Shown piece by piece: positions 41,426 to 51,035 of a DNA stretch of 64,000 nt. The DNA comes from Setoptus koraiensis (Eukaryota; Arthropoda), in the NCBI GenBank assembly GCA_048013815.1, contig CM106585.1:12276001-12340000 (forward strand). Direction: 5' to 3'. The notes under the pieces are model-generated. The model was not told the origin of the DNA, made no database searches, and saw only the letters and a program-made list of their open reading frames with translations. Within the stretch, counting starts at the first letter, position 1; each line of letters opens with the position of its first letter. The position numbers and the translations under genes were made by a program.

Positions 41426-41797
41426 TATTCATTTAAATTGAAACTTATGGAAAAAATAATGTTCAACATTTACAGTTAAGTTCTCAAAGAACACAGGGAT
41501 AGTATCCCTGGGATACGCAAAGATTCGATTTTGCCGCGAGAGAATAAAATGAAAGCAGCAAAAAACTGCTCAATTTTCGCGTTTGGACGGCAAACGCATT
41601 TGGCTAAGTTTTGCTGTATTTCTTGCCTGAATCTTCACGTGCTTCATGGCCACATGAATATCATTATATCCAAATCACATGATTGTTTCTTCGAAATTAT
41701 TACATGTCTTATACCATTCTTTGTATCGCAAACAATTTTGCCTGAAGCCGCTCATACATCTCGGTTGTTTAAAAGGAAGCCACTCTGAACCTGAGCC

Positions 41798-42865
41798 ATG
41801 TCCATGAAGAAAAAAATGTCAATTGAAGATAACAGGTTAGATTCTGATGATGATGAAGATCCTACCGTTGAAAGAGTTTCGAAAGTTACTAAAATAGACA
41901 TGGTGCAACCGCCCAGTTTATCAGTGGATAGGCTCCTTGCAGAGAAACTCGATAAGCTTCGGTTGGAGAGGCCAAAGGGAAAAATTAAATTTGTTCCTAA
42001 TCGTCCCAGGCAACGCTACACGGATTCCAGTAGTAAGCAAGGAATAAAAAAAGAACAATTGGGCAGGCCGAATGCGAGACCACGAGATTATGTTGTTGAA
42101 AGACTCACCTCCAAATATGATACCCTTGTGCCAGAATTAAATCGATCAAAGCCAACTGTGAAATTGATCAACATAGTGTCCACCAAGGAATCTATGGAAC
42201 TGGCAAGTGCCCAAGCCAAGAAACAAATGGAACGGCAGCTGGAATTAAATTCTGTTTCCGGCAACAGACAAATCAATCAAAACAAAGCAAAATTGAAAAA
42301 GTTCCAATTTAACGATGGATACGAAATGCCCACTAGCAGAATGGAGAATTCTTCCTCATCAGTCACATCTAGCACCAATCTTGAAGAATTCGATAGCAAA
42401 GGTAGACACTTTTTGAATACCGATGTAGATAAGCCATATAGGCCTTCTTATGCTAGCGTCACTAGCGAAAATCTTAGAAGTCGAGTGGCAAGCCGCAAAG
42501 CTGAAATTCTTCGCAAAATACAACTGCACAACCAAGAGCTCAAAACCGAAAAACTGGCCGATAATAGAGAGTCGAATAAACCCAATGACGAGGAAATGGA
42601 AACAGAATGTAAAGGCCCCCAAATCAAGTCAACAAAAGGACGAGGTAAGAATGTGAGATTCGATGATACCATCTTAGAGGAAGATGATCATAAGAGGCAT
42701 ACACCACAAATTAATGAAGAATCTAAAGACATCAAGCCCATCATCAAGACTGATCAAGAGATAGACATGGACTTTGTGTCGATAGATAAGGTTAACCAAG
42801 TTTTTGATTTATTCACCATGGGCTCTGATGATGAAGTTAGTGACGATGATGGCAGATTGGATTGA
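41798..42865 (+). CDS. Unrecognised charged, disordered nuclear-type protein
   Basis: A 355-aa single-exon protein starting at ATG 41798; a second ATG two codons later is also possible. It is rich in Lys, Asp, Glu and Ser, with acidic ends and no hydrophobic segments. It contains GKNVRFDDTILEE near residue 290, where KNVRF matches the RVxF docking motif of protein phosphatase 1, and KIKFV near residue 62, which also fits. A PP1 regulatory role is inference. I do not recognise a family. The 3' half of the coding region and about 200 bp of downstream DNA are duplicated at 46651-47329. Confidence 0.65.
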   Translation: MSMKKKMSIEDNRLDSDDDEDPTVERVSKVTKIDMVQPPSLSVDRLLAEKLDKLRLERPKGKIKFVPNRPRQRYTDSSSKQGIKKEQLGRPNARPRDYVVERLTSKYDTLVPELNRSKPTVKLINIVSTKESMELASAQAKKQMERQLELNSVSGNRQINQNKAKLKKFQFNDGYEMPTSRMENSSSSVTSSTNLEEFDSKGRHFLNTDVDKPYRPSYASVTSENLRSRVASRKAEILRKIQLHNQELKTEKLADNRESNKPNDEEMETECKGPQIKSTKGRGKNVRFDDTILEEDDHKRHTPQINEESKDIKPIIKTDQEIDMDFVSIDKVNQVFDLFTMGSDDEVSDDDGRLD

Positions 42866-43086
42866 TTAATTTTTCAAGATCAACTATTTTTATTTAAATC
42901 TATATCTTGGTAATTTATATTATTACATTAAGACAAACTGTGATAGTTAATCATGTGTAGATCATGGTATATATGTATTTAATCGGCGATTCCGGCTGCT
43001 GCCTTACAATTAAATTGGCTTCATCGATAACTGCAGAACAAAACTCTAACTCTGTTATATGACCATTTCATGACAATTTCGTCAAA

Positions 43087-45471
43087 CTACCGTTCGTAAA
43101 CAGACGGGTACCATGGGCTACAAGGAGGATACTCAATGTCTCTGCACTTTTGAAACATGCTTCTATCAATCTTATCGGGCAGTGGACGACCAATGTCCTC
43201 CAGAGTTTCTATTTTTTCTTGATCAAATTTTGTTTCGTTCAAATATCTGAGTATCCCCAACGGAGCATTTGAATTAACTCGACTTATAAGCATCTGATAG
43301 GCAGAGGTTGAGGCCTTTGGAAGATCACACCTGGCCATGCGTCTTCTTGACGTTACCAATTTTCCATGCGGTAGTTCACTTGAACGAGGAAGCTCGGCGT
43401 TGATATAATATCTGGGCAACCCATTGGAGATTTTCTTTTTGTACGAGACGACGATCGGATTTTTCCGCCATACTCTAAAGTCCTCCGCGAAATATTTGAC
43501 CAGTTGATCTTTGACGCTCACTAGAACATCAAGACTTTCTTCATCTTCTGACCTTAATTCGCTTAAGCATCCTTCACAAAGAGGAGGATATTCTTCCCGC
43601 TGAGGTATAACAATTGAATGCCCGGTCCTCTCAACTTCCTCTACTCTTCCTAGCTTTATTCCGTCCTCCTCAATCAAGTATTTCTGTATGCGCATGCGAG
43701 CTGAATGAATAGCTCGACTTATAAGAAATTGATAGTTGATGAGGAATCCAAAAAATTCACACTCCTCGCTCACCGACGCGGGCGAGCTTCTTCTTACGTA
43801 ATGGAGCCTGGCCTTGATATAATAGGAGGTAGATCCATTGGACGTTCTCTTTTCGTACCATTCAACAGACGGGTTGAAATTCCAATCGTAAAGCACATCG
43901 TCTGATTTATGGTAGGTCTGATTTATGAGGAAATATCTGTTGATTTGATCTCTGACGCTAAGTAGAATAATTTCACTTTCTTCGTCCCCTTCTTTGTACT
44001 TAGTGGAGTATTCACCGGGAGGGTCTGAGTATCTATGTCTTCTTCCTTTGAAGTCAAAAACGGCCGGCTTAAACAGTGGTGATCGAATTGGATGTCCGAA
44101 ATCCTCAAGTAGCTCAACTTCGTTCGCATCTAGTACATCTTCATCGTCCAAGTATTTCAGTATGCACATAGGAGCTGTACGATTGTCCTGACTAATGAGA
44201 AATTGGTAGCGAATGTAGACTGGATTCCAATCATCAGTAACAGTGTACACACGCCTCAGATATGGAAGTTGGGCATTGATGTAATAGGTCATAGATTCGT
44301 TAGATGTTCTCTTTTTGTAGGAAACAACAGTTGGCTGTCTAATTCGTTCCCAATCGTATCGAATTGTGTCCTCGAAGCTAACTCTTTTTCCCGTGAATTC
44401 TTTCTCAATTTGATATCCGACGTTGATTAAGATGATACGAGTTTCATCATCTGCCGGTTTTAGTTCACTCAAACATCCATCACAAGGTGGAGGATATCCT
44501 TCCCGCCTAATTGATGGAGTTGGAAGTCCGAAATCTTCAAGTTGCTCTACTTTATTCACATCTAGAGCATCATCTTCATCCAAGTATTGCAGTATGCGCA
44601 TAGGAGCTGTACGATTGTCCTGACTTATAAGAAATTGGTAGCCGACGTAGACTGGAATCCAATCACAAGTAACATTGCACACACGCTTCATATACGGAAG
44701 CTGGGCATTGATGTAATAGGTCATAGATTCGTTAGATGTTCCCTTTTTGTAAGAAACAACAATTGGCTGCCTAATGCGTTTCCAATCGTATCTGAATGAG
44801 TTGAGGAAATAAACTATTCTTTCTGTGAAACATCTTTCGATCTGATATCTGACGCTACCCAAGATATTACGACTTTCATCATCTGCCGGTTTGAGTTCAC
44901 TCAAACATGCATCACAGGATAGAGGATATCCTTTCCGACTAATTGATGGAATTGGACGTTCGAAATCTCCAACTTGCTCTACTTCATTTTCATCTAGAGT
45001 GTAAGTTTTCTTCCAGTAACTCAGTATGCGCGCAGGAGCTGTGCGACCGTTTTGACTTATGGAAATCTGATAGTTGGTGTGGTCTTGTTCCCAAACACAA
45101 CTATATCGATAGCACTCCTGATACGGAAACTGGGCATTCATGTAATAGGTGACAGAATTGTTCGAGGTTCTCTTTTTGTAGGAAACAACAGTCGGGTATC
45201 TTCTCCGATCGTATCTCCTTGCACTCATGACCGTGAAAAAATATCCTTTTCTTGTGAAAAGGATTTCGAATTGATATCTGACGCTGTCTAAAATCTTGCG
45301 ACTTTCCTCATCTGCCGGTTTGAGTTCACTCAGGCAACCATCACATTCGAGAGGAGCCTCTTGTTCTAACGCTAGAGATAGATGGCCTGGGTGCAGACCA
45401 AGCAGGCACATGATGATTATTTTTAATAGCATGATTGTTCTAAAAAGCTGTAGAGGGGAAAATTGAGTCAT
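43087..45471 (-). CDS. Secreted protein of five cystatin/stefin-like repeats
   Basis: A 794-aa single-exon protein with an N-terminal hydrophobic signal segment; a Met at residue 14 gives a cleaner signal peptide than the first. Five repeats of about 145 residues begin near 45, 188, 332, 485 (degenerate, no GCLS) and 634. Each reads like stefin: GCLSELKPADDES against GGLSEEKPATEE, then an SVRYQIE helix, then VVSYKK, then TYYINAQ against TNYFIKV, then YQFLIS. The conserved cystatin QVVAG inhibitory loop is replaced in all repeats by RTSNES-like sequence, and an NRTAPMRIL segment takes the place of the second loop. The N-terminal Gly of the first binding loop is kept in four repeats. Cystatins inhibit papain-type proteases. 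With the central loop changed, this could have new specificity or a non-inhibitory role. The cystatin fold is inferred by eye; confidence is good for the repeats, moderate for the fold. Confidence 0.78.
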   Translation of the reverse strand: MTQFSPLQLFRTIMLLKIIIMCLLGLHPGHLSLALEQEAPLECDGCLSELKPADEESRKILDSVRYQFEILFTRKGYFFTVMSARRYDRRRYPTVVSYKKRTSNNSVTYYMNAQFPYQECYRYSCVWEQDHTNYQISISQNGRTAPARILSYWKKTYTLDENEVEQVGDFERPIPSISRKGYPLSCDACLSELKPADDESRNILGSVRYQIERCFTERIVYFLNSFRYDWKRIRQPIVVSYKKGTSNESMTYYINAQLPYMKRVCNVTCDWIPVYVGYQFLISQDNRTAPMRILQYLDEDDALDVNKVEQLEDFGLPTPSIRREGYPPPCDGCLSELKPADDETRIILINVGYQIEKEFTGKRVSFEDTIRYDWERIRQPTVVSYKKRTSNESMTYYINAQLPYLRRVYTVTDDWNPVYIRYQFLISQDNRTAPMCILKYLDDEDVLDANEVELLEDFGHPIRSPLFKPAVFDFKGRRHRYSDPPGEYSTKYKEGDEESEIILLSVRDQINRYFLINQTYHKSDDVLYDWNFNPSVEWYEKRTSNGSTSYYIKARLHYVRRSSPASVSEECEFFGFLINYQFLISRAIHSARMRIQKYLIEEDGIKLGRVEEVERTGHSIVIPQREEYPPLCEGCLSELRSEDEESLDVLVSVKDQLVKYFAEDFRVWRKNPIVVSYKKKISNGLPRYYINAELPRSSELPHGKLVTSRRRMARCDLPKASTSAYQMLISRVNSNAPLGILRYLNETKFDQEKIETLEDIGRPLPDKIDRSMFQKCRDIEYPPCSPWYPSVYER

Positions 45472-46164
45472 TGAAGTTCCAGAAGATTATATATGAAGAG
45501 GATCGTCGAATTAATTAGCGAGATGGTTGGATTTTCACGAATTTCACAGCTTGTTGATTCCGACCCAGCTACGGCCCGCAATGATCGAATAGCGTATTTG
45601 TTCGGTGGCGTTATTGGCACCGTTGTTTATTTGCGCCACTATTATGGTTCTTTTTCCGTTCTTCATTTTTATTTAGTCGGCACTTAAACTTGATGCAGAA
45701 TATAACTTAAAAACAAGTTCAAAAGTAGATTCGATTTCAAATCTTATCTGAAATTGAAGTGAAATGTTTTACAAAGTAGCGGTATCAAATGAATGCCATC
45801 ATGCATATGCACAACAATAAACTGATACGAAAACACAATACACTAATGCGAGTTGAGCTGACCAGGTATTTACAAGTGAGCTCTCGGGCTCACCTGGTAA
45901 ATCTCAGTTTGATTTCAGAGTTGTTGTGCACCAGACAAAGCTACCGACAGCCACTGGCGTGTCAAACTGCAACTTGTTATCCATGAGTCACAGTATAATG
46001 AAGAGAAGAATCACCAGCCACCTGCATCGCAGCGATAGATTCGCACCAACAGGTTGCACATCAAACTCGCTCACATCACAAAGACCTGAAATTATAAACA
46101 CTGTAACCTGGAGGCGATCGAATACTCATCCTACTAGTACAGTACCCCGGTGATTGTGGCGCCG
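45472..46164. other. Flank between the cystatin-repeat gene and the mosaic
   Basis: About 690 bp with no supported gene; it should include the cystatin-repeat promoter. A weak inverted repeat lies near 45867-45899 (ACCAGGT ... ACCTGGT). Confidence 0.5.
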
Positions 46165-46449
46165 AATAATGACGCCATTTCGGCGCAAACGGAGATTTTT
46201 TACTACGACAGTCGCTCAATTGGGAGGCATTTGATAATTGACCCAAGCAAGGGGATAACCACCTCAGACACACTAATGATATTGTATAAATGCAAGGATA
46301 GCGACGGTAACACGAGATGCATTCCAAAAGAATTGCAATGCGATGGAAAGGCTGATCGCGATGATATGAGCGATGAACTAGGTTCATGCAATGGGAATAA
46401 TCCTCATCCAGAGTCTCCGACTAGAGAAGTCGGCATAGGAGATACGACA
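46165..46449 (+). pseudogene. Copied fragment of the LDLa membrane-protein gene
   Basis: Matches, in inverted orientation, about 51165-51540 of the minus-strand gene at 51036-53657, covering its last ectodomain segment and part of the LDLa module. It lacks about 87 bp internally, including the first two LDLa cysteines, and one further LDLa Cys is changed to Arg. About ten substitutions separate it from the source, more than in the neighbouring copied pieces, so it may be older or less constrained. No promoter or start belongs to it. Confidence 0.85.
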
Positions 46450-46462
46450 AAAATGCAAAAAT

Positions 46463-46654
46463 GCCTGTAAGTTATAAATAATAAATGTCGAAGCCAATTA
46501 AAGAATAAGATTCATGAATAAAAGATGATGATTTTTTTTAATATGTAACTATGGGTTGAATTGTGCTACTATTTCCTCGACCGAATCTATTCTGAATCCG
46601 TTTTGCACTGCAGCAGCAGTCTGACGACTAATATGATTTATTAGTTGTACTTCG
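46463..46654. pseudogene. Copied fragment of the LAMTOR1 3' end
   Basis: Matches 39924-40096, the terminal coding part and 3' flank of LAMTOR1, in the same orientation, with a few substitutions and about 35 bp of extra sequence near 46488-46525. It retains the reverse complement of the RIDSVEEIVAQF coding block. It joins the next piece at a shared TTCG. Confidence 0.88.
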
Positions 46655-47329
46655 ATAGCAAAGGTAGACACTTTTTGAATACCGATGTAGATAAGCCATA
46701 TAGGCCTACTTATGCTAGCGTCACTAGCGAAAATCTTAGAAGTCGAGTGGCAAGCCGCAAAGCTGAAATTCTTCGCAAAATACAACTGCACAACCAAGAG
46801 CTCAAAACCGAAAAACTGGCCGATAATAGAGAGTCGAATAAACCCAATGACGAGGAAATGGAAACAGAATGTAAAGGCCCCCAAATCAAGTCAACAAAAG
46901 GACGAGGTAAGAATGTGAGATTCGATGATACCATCTTAGAGGAAGATGATCATAAGAGGCATACACCACAAATTAATGAAGAATCTAAAGACATCAAGCC
47001 CATCATCAAGACTGATCAAGAGATAGACATGGACTTTGTGTCGATAGATGAGATTAACCAAGCTTTTGATTTATTCACCATGGGCTCTGATGATGAAGTT
47101 AGTGACGATGATGGCAGATTGGATTGATTAATTTTTCAAGGTCAACTATTTTTAAATCTATATCTTGGTAATTTATATTATTACATTAAGACAAACTGTG
47201 ATAGTTAATCATGTGTAGATCATGGTATATATGTATTTAATCGGCGATTCCGGCTGCTGCCTTACAATTAAATTGGCTTCATCGATAACTGCAGAACAAA
47301 ACTCTAACTCTGTTAGATGACCATTTCAT
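46651..47329 (+). pseudogene. Copied 3' half of the 41,798 gene
   Basis: Matches 42389-43071 with about seven substitutions and one 4-bp deletion, which lies after the stop codon. The reading frame of the source, from FDSKGRHFLNT to the stop at 47127, is still open, but the first 196 codons and the promoter are missing and LAMTOR1-derived sequence precedes it. The source copy is followed by the cystatin-repeat gene and this copy by the GNAT gene. Confidence 0.9.
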
Positions 47330-47346
47330 TCAGTTAGCGTCGAGCT

Positions 47347-48521
47347 TCAAAACAATGCGAAGTTTGGTGAATGTATGGAGTAGACTTTAGAATACTCGGC
47401 TGAAGGTATGAATTTTGTGAATAAACGGCCACATTGTTCAGCCTCATGAAAGCCCACCTTGGTAATTATATTGAGCGCTTGTTTGTTTGTAGTTAGGCTC
47501 ATGACTAGCACATTATTAGTTAGAGGTAAATTATAATTTTCAATTAATTTCCTCATTAACAGCTCGGCTATATCACTACTCTCGGCATAGATTGGCCCTA
47601 TCATACAGCCGCCAGTGTTGTCTGCTCTTATGCAACCGTAGCCGGATATAGTTGCATCTTTGTTGTCTTTTCCATCTAAATCGTCCGACACTGACAGTTC
47701 ATTTGTGCTCTTACAACACGCCAACAGCTCCTCCTGATCCTCTATGGAGTCCACTCTATTGCAAATAGCAGCGCCTTGGTCGTTGCTTGTTTGCCTCTCT
47801 TCTTTTATAGCCATAATTGTGAGTGGACAATCGTTAGTTTTCAGATATAATCTTAACAATTTTTCTCTAGAATAGTGCAAGATACCACGATCGTATTCCA
47901 CCAGTTTCTTGAATCGTTCCTCTGGCGAGCTATTATCAAATATTTCTGTGCGATATCCCTCCAATGATGCTGTTAATGTGTTTAAATCTAATTGTTTCAA
48001 GTCTTTGTCGCATTCAAAAATGCAAAGTCGCGCTGGATCATTAATGTCGAAGCCGCTTCTCTTATATTTATCATACATATCATCGACACCATACAGGCCA
48101 ATATTAATATTTGCCTGATTCAATCGACTAGTTGTTTGCGACCACAACTTCTTACCAATACCGTGCTTCTGGTGTTCGGGCCTCACCGCATAGAAGCCCA
48201 TGAACGCCGTGTCAGGCCTAGCCATACAGCCCGAACACATACCGATTATTTCGCCTAGAGTTGATCACAATTGTGGTTAAAGTGTTAAAAGTTGGCATGA
48301 TGCAAGCTAGACTCTAGCAAACGATAAGCGTTTTTCTATACCAACAACATACCTGTCTCGTCATCGATGGCCACGTAAAATCCTTCCGGATCGGCCTTGA
48401 ATGAACTAACCACGGTCTGATGGCCCTCATTTAGTCCAATCTCTCGCCAAATATCTAGACAAGTGATGATGTCTTCACACTTCATTTGTCTTATGGTATA
48501 TTTAGTGTCACTTACTGACAT
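47347..48521 (-). CDS. Two-domain GNAT-family N-acetyltransferase
   Basis: Two exons on the minus strand, 48521-48353 and 48254-47347, joined across a 98-bp GT/AG intron, give 358 aa. The junction restores a clean GNAT core: AIDDETGEIIGMCSGC, then FYAVRPEHQKHGIGKKLW near residue 80, where the Q-x-x-G-I-G-K pattern is the acetyl-CoA pyrophosphate loop. A second alpha/beta region near 260-345 (GYGCIRADNTGGCMIGPIYA, MSLTTNKQALNIITKVGFHEA) looks like the C-terminal GNAT-like domain seen in many animal and bacterial two-domain acetyltransferases. The substrate is unknown. The start at 48521 is the first ATG and gives a normal N-terminal GNAT strand (YTIRQMKCEDI). Confidence 0.85.
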
Positions 48522-51035
48522 GATGACGAGCTGACACTTTTACACTAGATTATGGAAAATGAATAACTTCTTACTTGGTAGTCTTGCTGGTAGATAGCCA
48601 CTTTTGATTGGTAAACTCAAACTGATGTGCGAACGATGTTTGTGATCGGTAAAAGTGAACCAACTGATTGGTTCAGTTTCCGAAACAAGAGCCTCTTGTC
48701 GACGGATCGTTTCGTTATTGTCGTTAGTGGCCATGCGCCCCAATGACTGGAACGGCTGAGACGTCGCAACGGAACATTATGCTCGCGGCAAACAAGAGTT
48801 ATGACAAGGATAGTGCCTCAGTAGAATGAACAAGCAGTCCAACAAATAGTAGTAGCAGTAGCTATAGATCGTCACATCGAGATAGTAGTGACCAATGAAA
48901 GTCGTTCGTGCATTGGTCACTATAGTGATGTGCACTTGTCAATGTTATCTATGTTTATGGTACCTCAAACCAGTGTGTGTTATGTAATATGCGCTTGAGG
49001 CGCACCTAACCAACTCACAATAATAGACGCACATAAGAGGAGTGACAGATACCAGTTCATGAATTGCGGGACACATTCCTTAGATTCCTCTGTCTATTAA
49101 TATGACTACAAACGTTAAATAACTACCATATTGGATTGGATGGCGACCATATTACAGTGTACCGTTATTGTTTGCATGTCGTTCAATACTGTGCGTGTGT
49201 GTTCTAATGAGAATTTTCGAGATATGATAGATGATGTTGATGAACTGATCATCAGACATAATATTAACTTTTACTGTTCTTCCATGTTCATTCATAGCAT
49301 GTAGTTGTTGATTTGATGCTCGATCGCTACTACCATGAGTCGCGAAGAATTTTTCTCTGTGTATTAAGGTTCTAAATTGAAAACTAGTTGTCTGTCAACA
49401 TTGTGTTTGCGTTAATATTCAATTAGTTTGCCTCATTGGTCTAGTCTAGTCCTGTCAAGCTCAATCCGGTGTGGATCTTTGGCGGTGGCGGTGGCGGTGA
49501 TGGACGTTCGAACATTTCAACAATCATCGAGCGACCAAGACAACAAGAGATATTAGAAACAGACAATAGCGAGCGGCAAACAATGGCAATTATTCTTTTA
49601 TACATTAAGGCAATTGTTCGGGCCTCTATTGTCCATCTAAACATGTTGCACCATTAGGAGCTCTGTCATTTAAGAGTTAGCCGGTATCGCATTCGTAAGC
49701 CAACTAGCGATTATCTGACACTTTCTTGATATAGGACCTATAATCGTGCATGCCCATATGACCTATTATTAAAATTCTTTCGTGTTCCATTTTGTCCGAA
49801 TAACCACAATAAACTGCCAAGATATTAGATATATTTATAAACACAGATATACCAAAACATGTACACAAACATTCAAATCTAGAGAGAGGGAGAGAGTATA
49901 GATCTGTATCAGAAATGTTTAGGAGGAAGTCTGGCCTATTTTCTCACTATTGACCAGAGTGCTACAGCTGTTTAGATTAGACGAATATAAACACAGATGT
50001 CACAATGTGTCGATTTGATCAAATGGTAAACATTGGGGATATCGGTGGCTGCAAGAGTGCAAGGGTAAGCAAGCAAGAAATCATTGCGTAAACACTTTAC
50101 TTGCAAGTCATAGAGATGGAGGCGAGCTGATAACGACCTGCTGGCGCTATACTTATTATATCTATAGTAGACGGCGATAGTGAGTAAAAGACACAAAGAC
50201 TTGCCTTATCTGGGCAACTATCTGCCTGGAATATATTATTAATAACAGAGGAAGCCAGCTACTACTACAACTACTAGAGTCATTCACTTTCCGTACAAAG
50301 CGACTCGACCACAGTCCAATCTCCCAGATTGCGAGTGGCGTAACTCCTTCCCCCGAGCTTGCTTCAAGGCGTCTGATACTTTGGTGCCATGATCAAAGCT
50401 TGGCACTATTATCATGCCCCTCTCAGGCCTCATTGGCATAGATCGACATTTGGCTGATTATTTGCGTTGGCTCCGTCGAGAGAGAGAGAATGCGTTATGA
50501 AAATGATCTATTATTTAGTAGGAGAGAGAGAAAAAAAAATGTTTACCGATTCCGAGAATTCATCTCTATGTGTTGCGCTATCTCATTGAGGAAACTTCAA
50601 GAGGTTCATGCATGATTTTTCGTTCGAACTTGGGTGATACGCGACAACTAAACCGATGTAATATGTGTGACATAGGAGCCACAGTAGTAGATCTTAAAGC
50701 GAGATAATAACACCCCAATATGACTTAGGTGGCACACAACGAGATAGACAAGTCTAAGTTGAGTTATCGCAAGTGGCCGCTCCCAAGACACCGTCTTGAT
50801 TTACCTGTTCATCGAGCTGTTCAGGCACAACACAACCGGCCACGCAATCAATTTCTTCACAATGGGGCCACTCGCCCATAAGTTTCTTATCAGGTCGAGT
50901 AAACGCAATCCGTAGTCGCGAGCATACTCAACTCAAAGGACTCAAAAAGGCAAGGCATATTCATTACAGTAGTTTATTTGAACACACAGTTTATAGTTTA
51001 GTATCGTTTAACATAGATAACTAACAATCACAAAC
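48522..51035. other. Intergenic region without a recognised gene
   Basis: About 2.5 kb. It has a GGTGGC repeat near 49479-49500, GA-rich tracts near 49882 and 50480, and a hairpin listed separately. A 51-codon minus-strand frame at 50284-50439 is the only open frame here of non-repetitive composition and is not supported further. Confidence 0.5.
48886..48922. repeat. Inverted repeat (12-bp stem)
   Basis: TAGTGACCAATG is followed 13 bases later by its exact reverse complement. Confidence 0.85.

Noticed and set aside
50284-50439. 51-codon minus-strand frame of ordinary composition
   Set aside because: Too short, with no recognised motif, no clear splice sites and no neighbours to support it.
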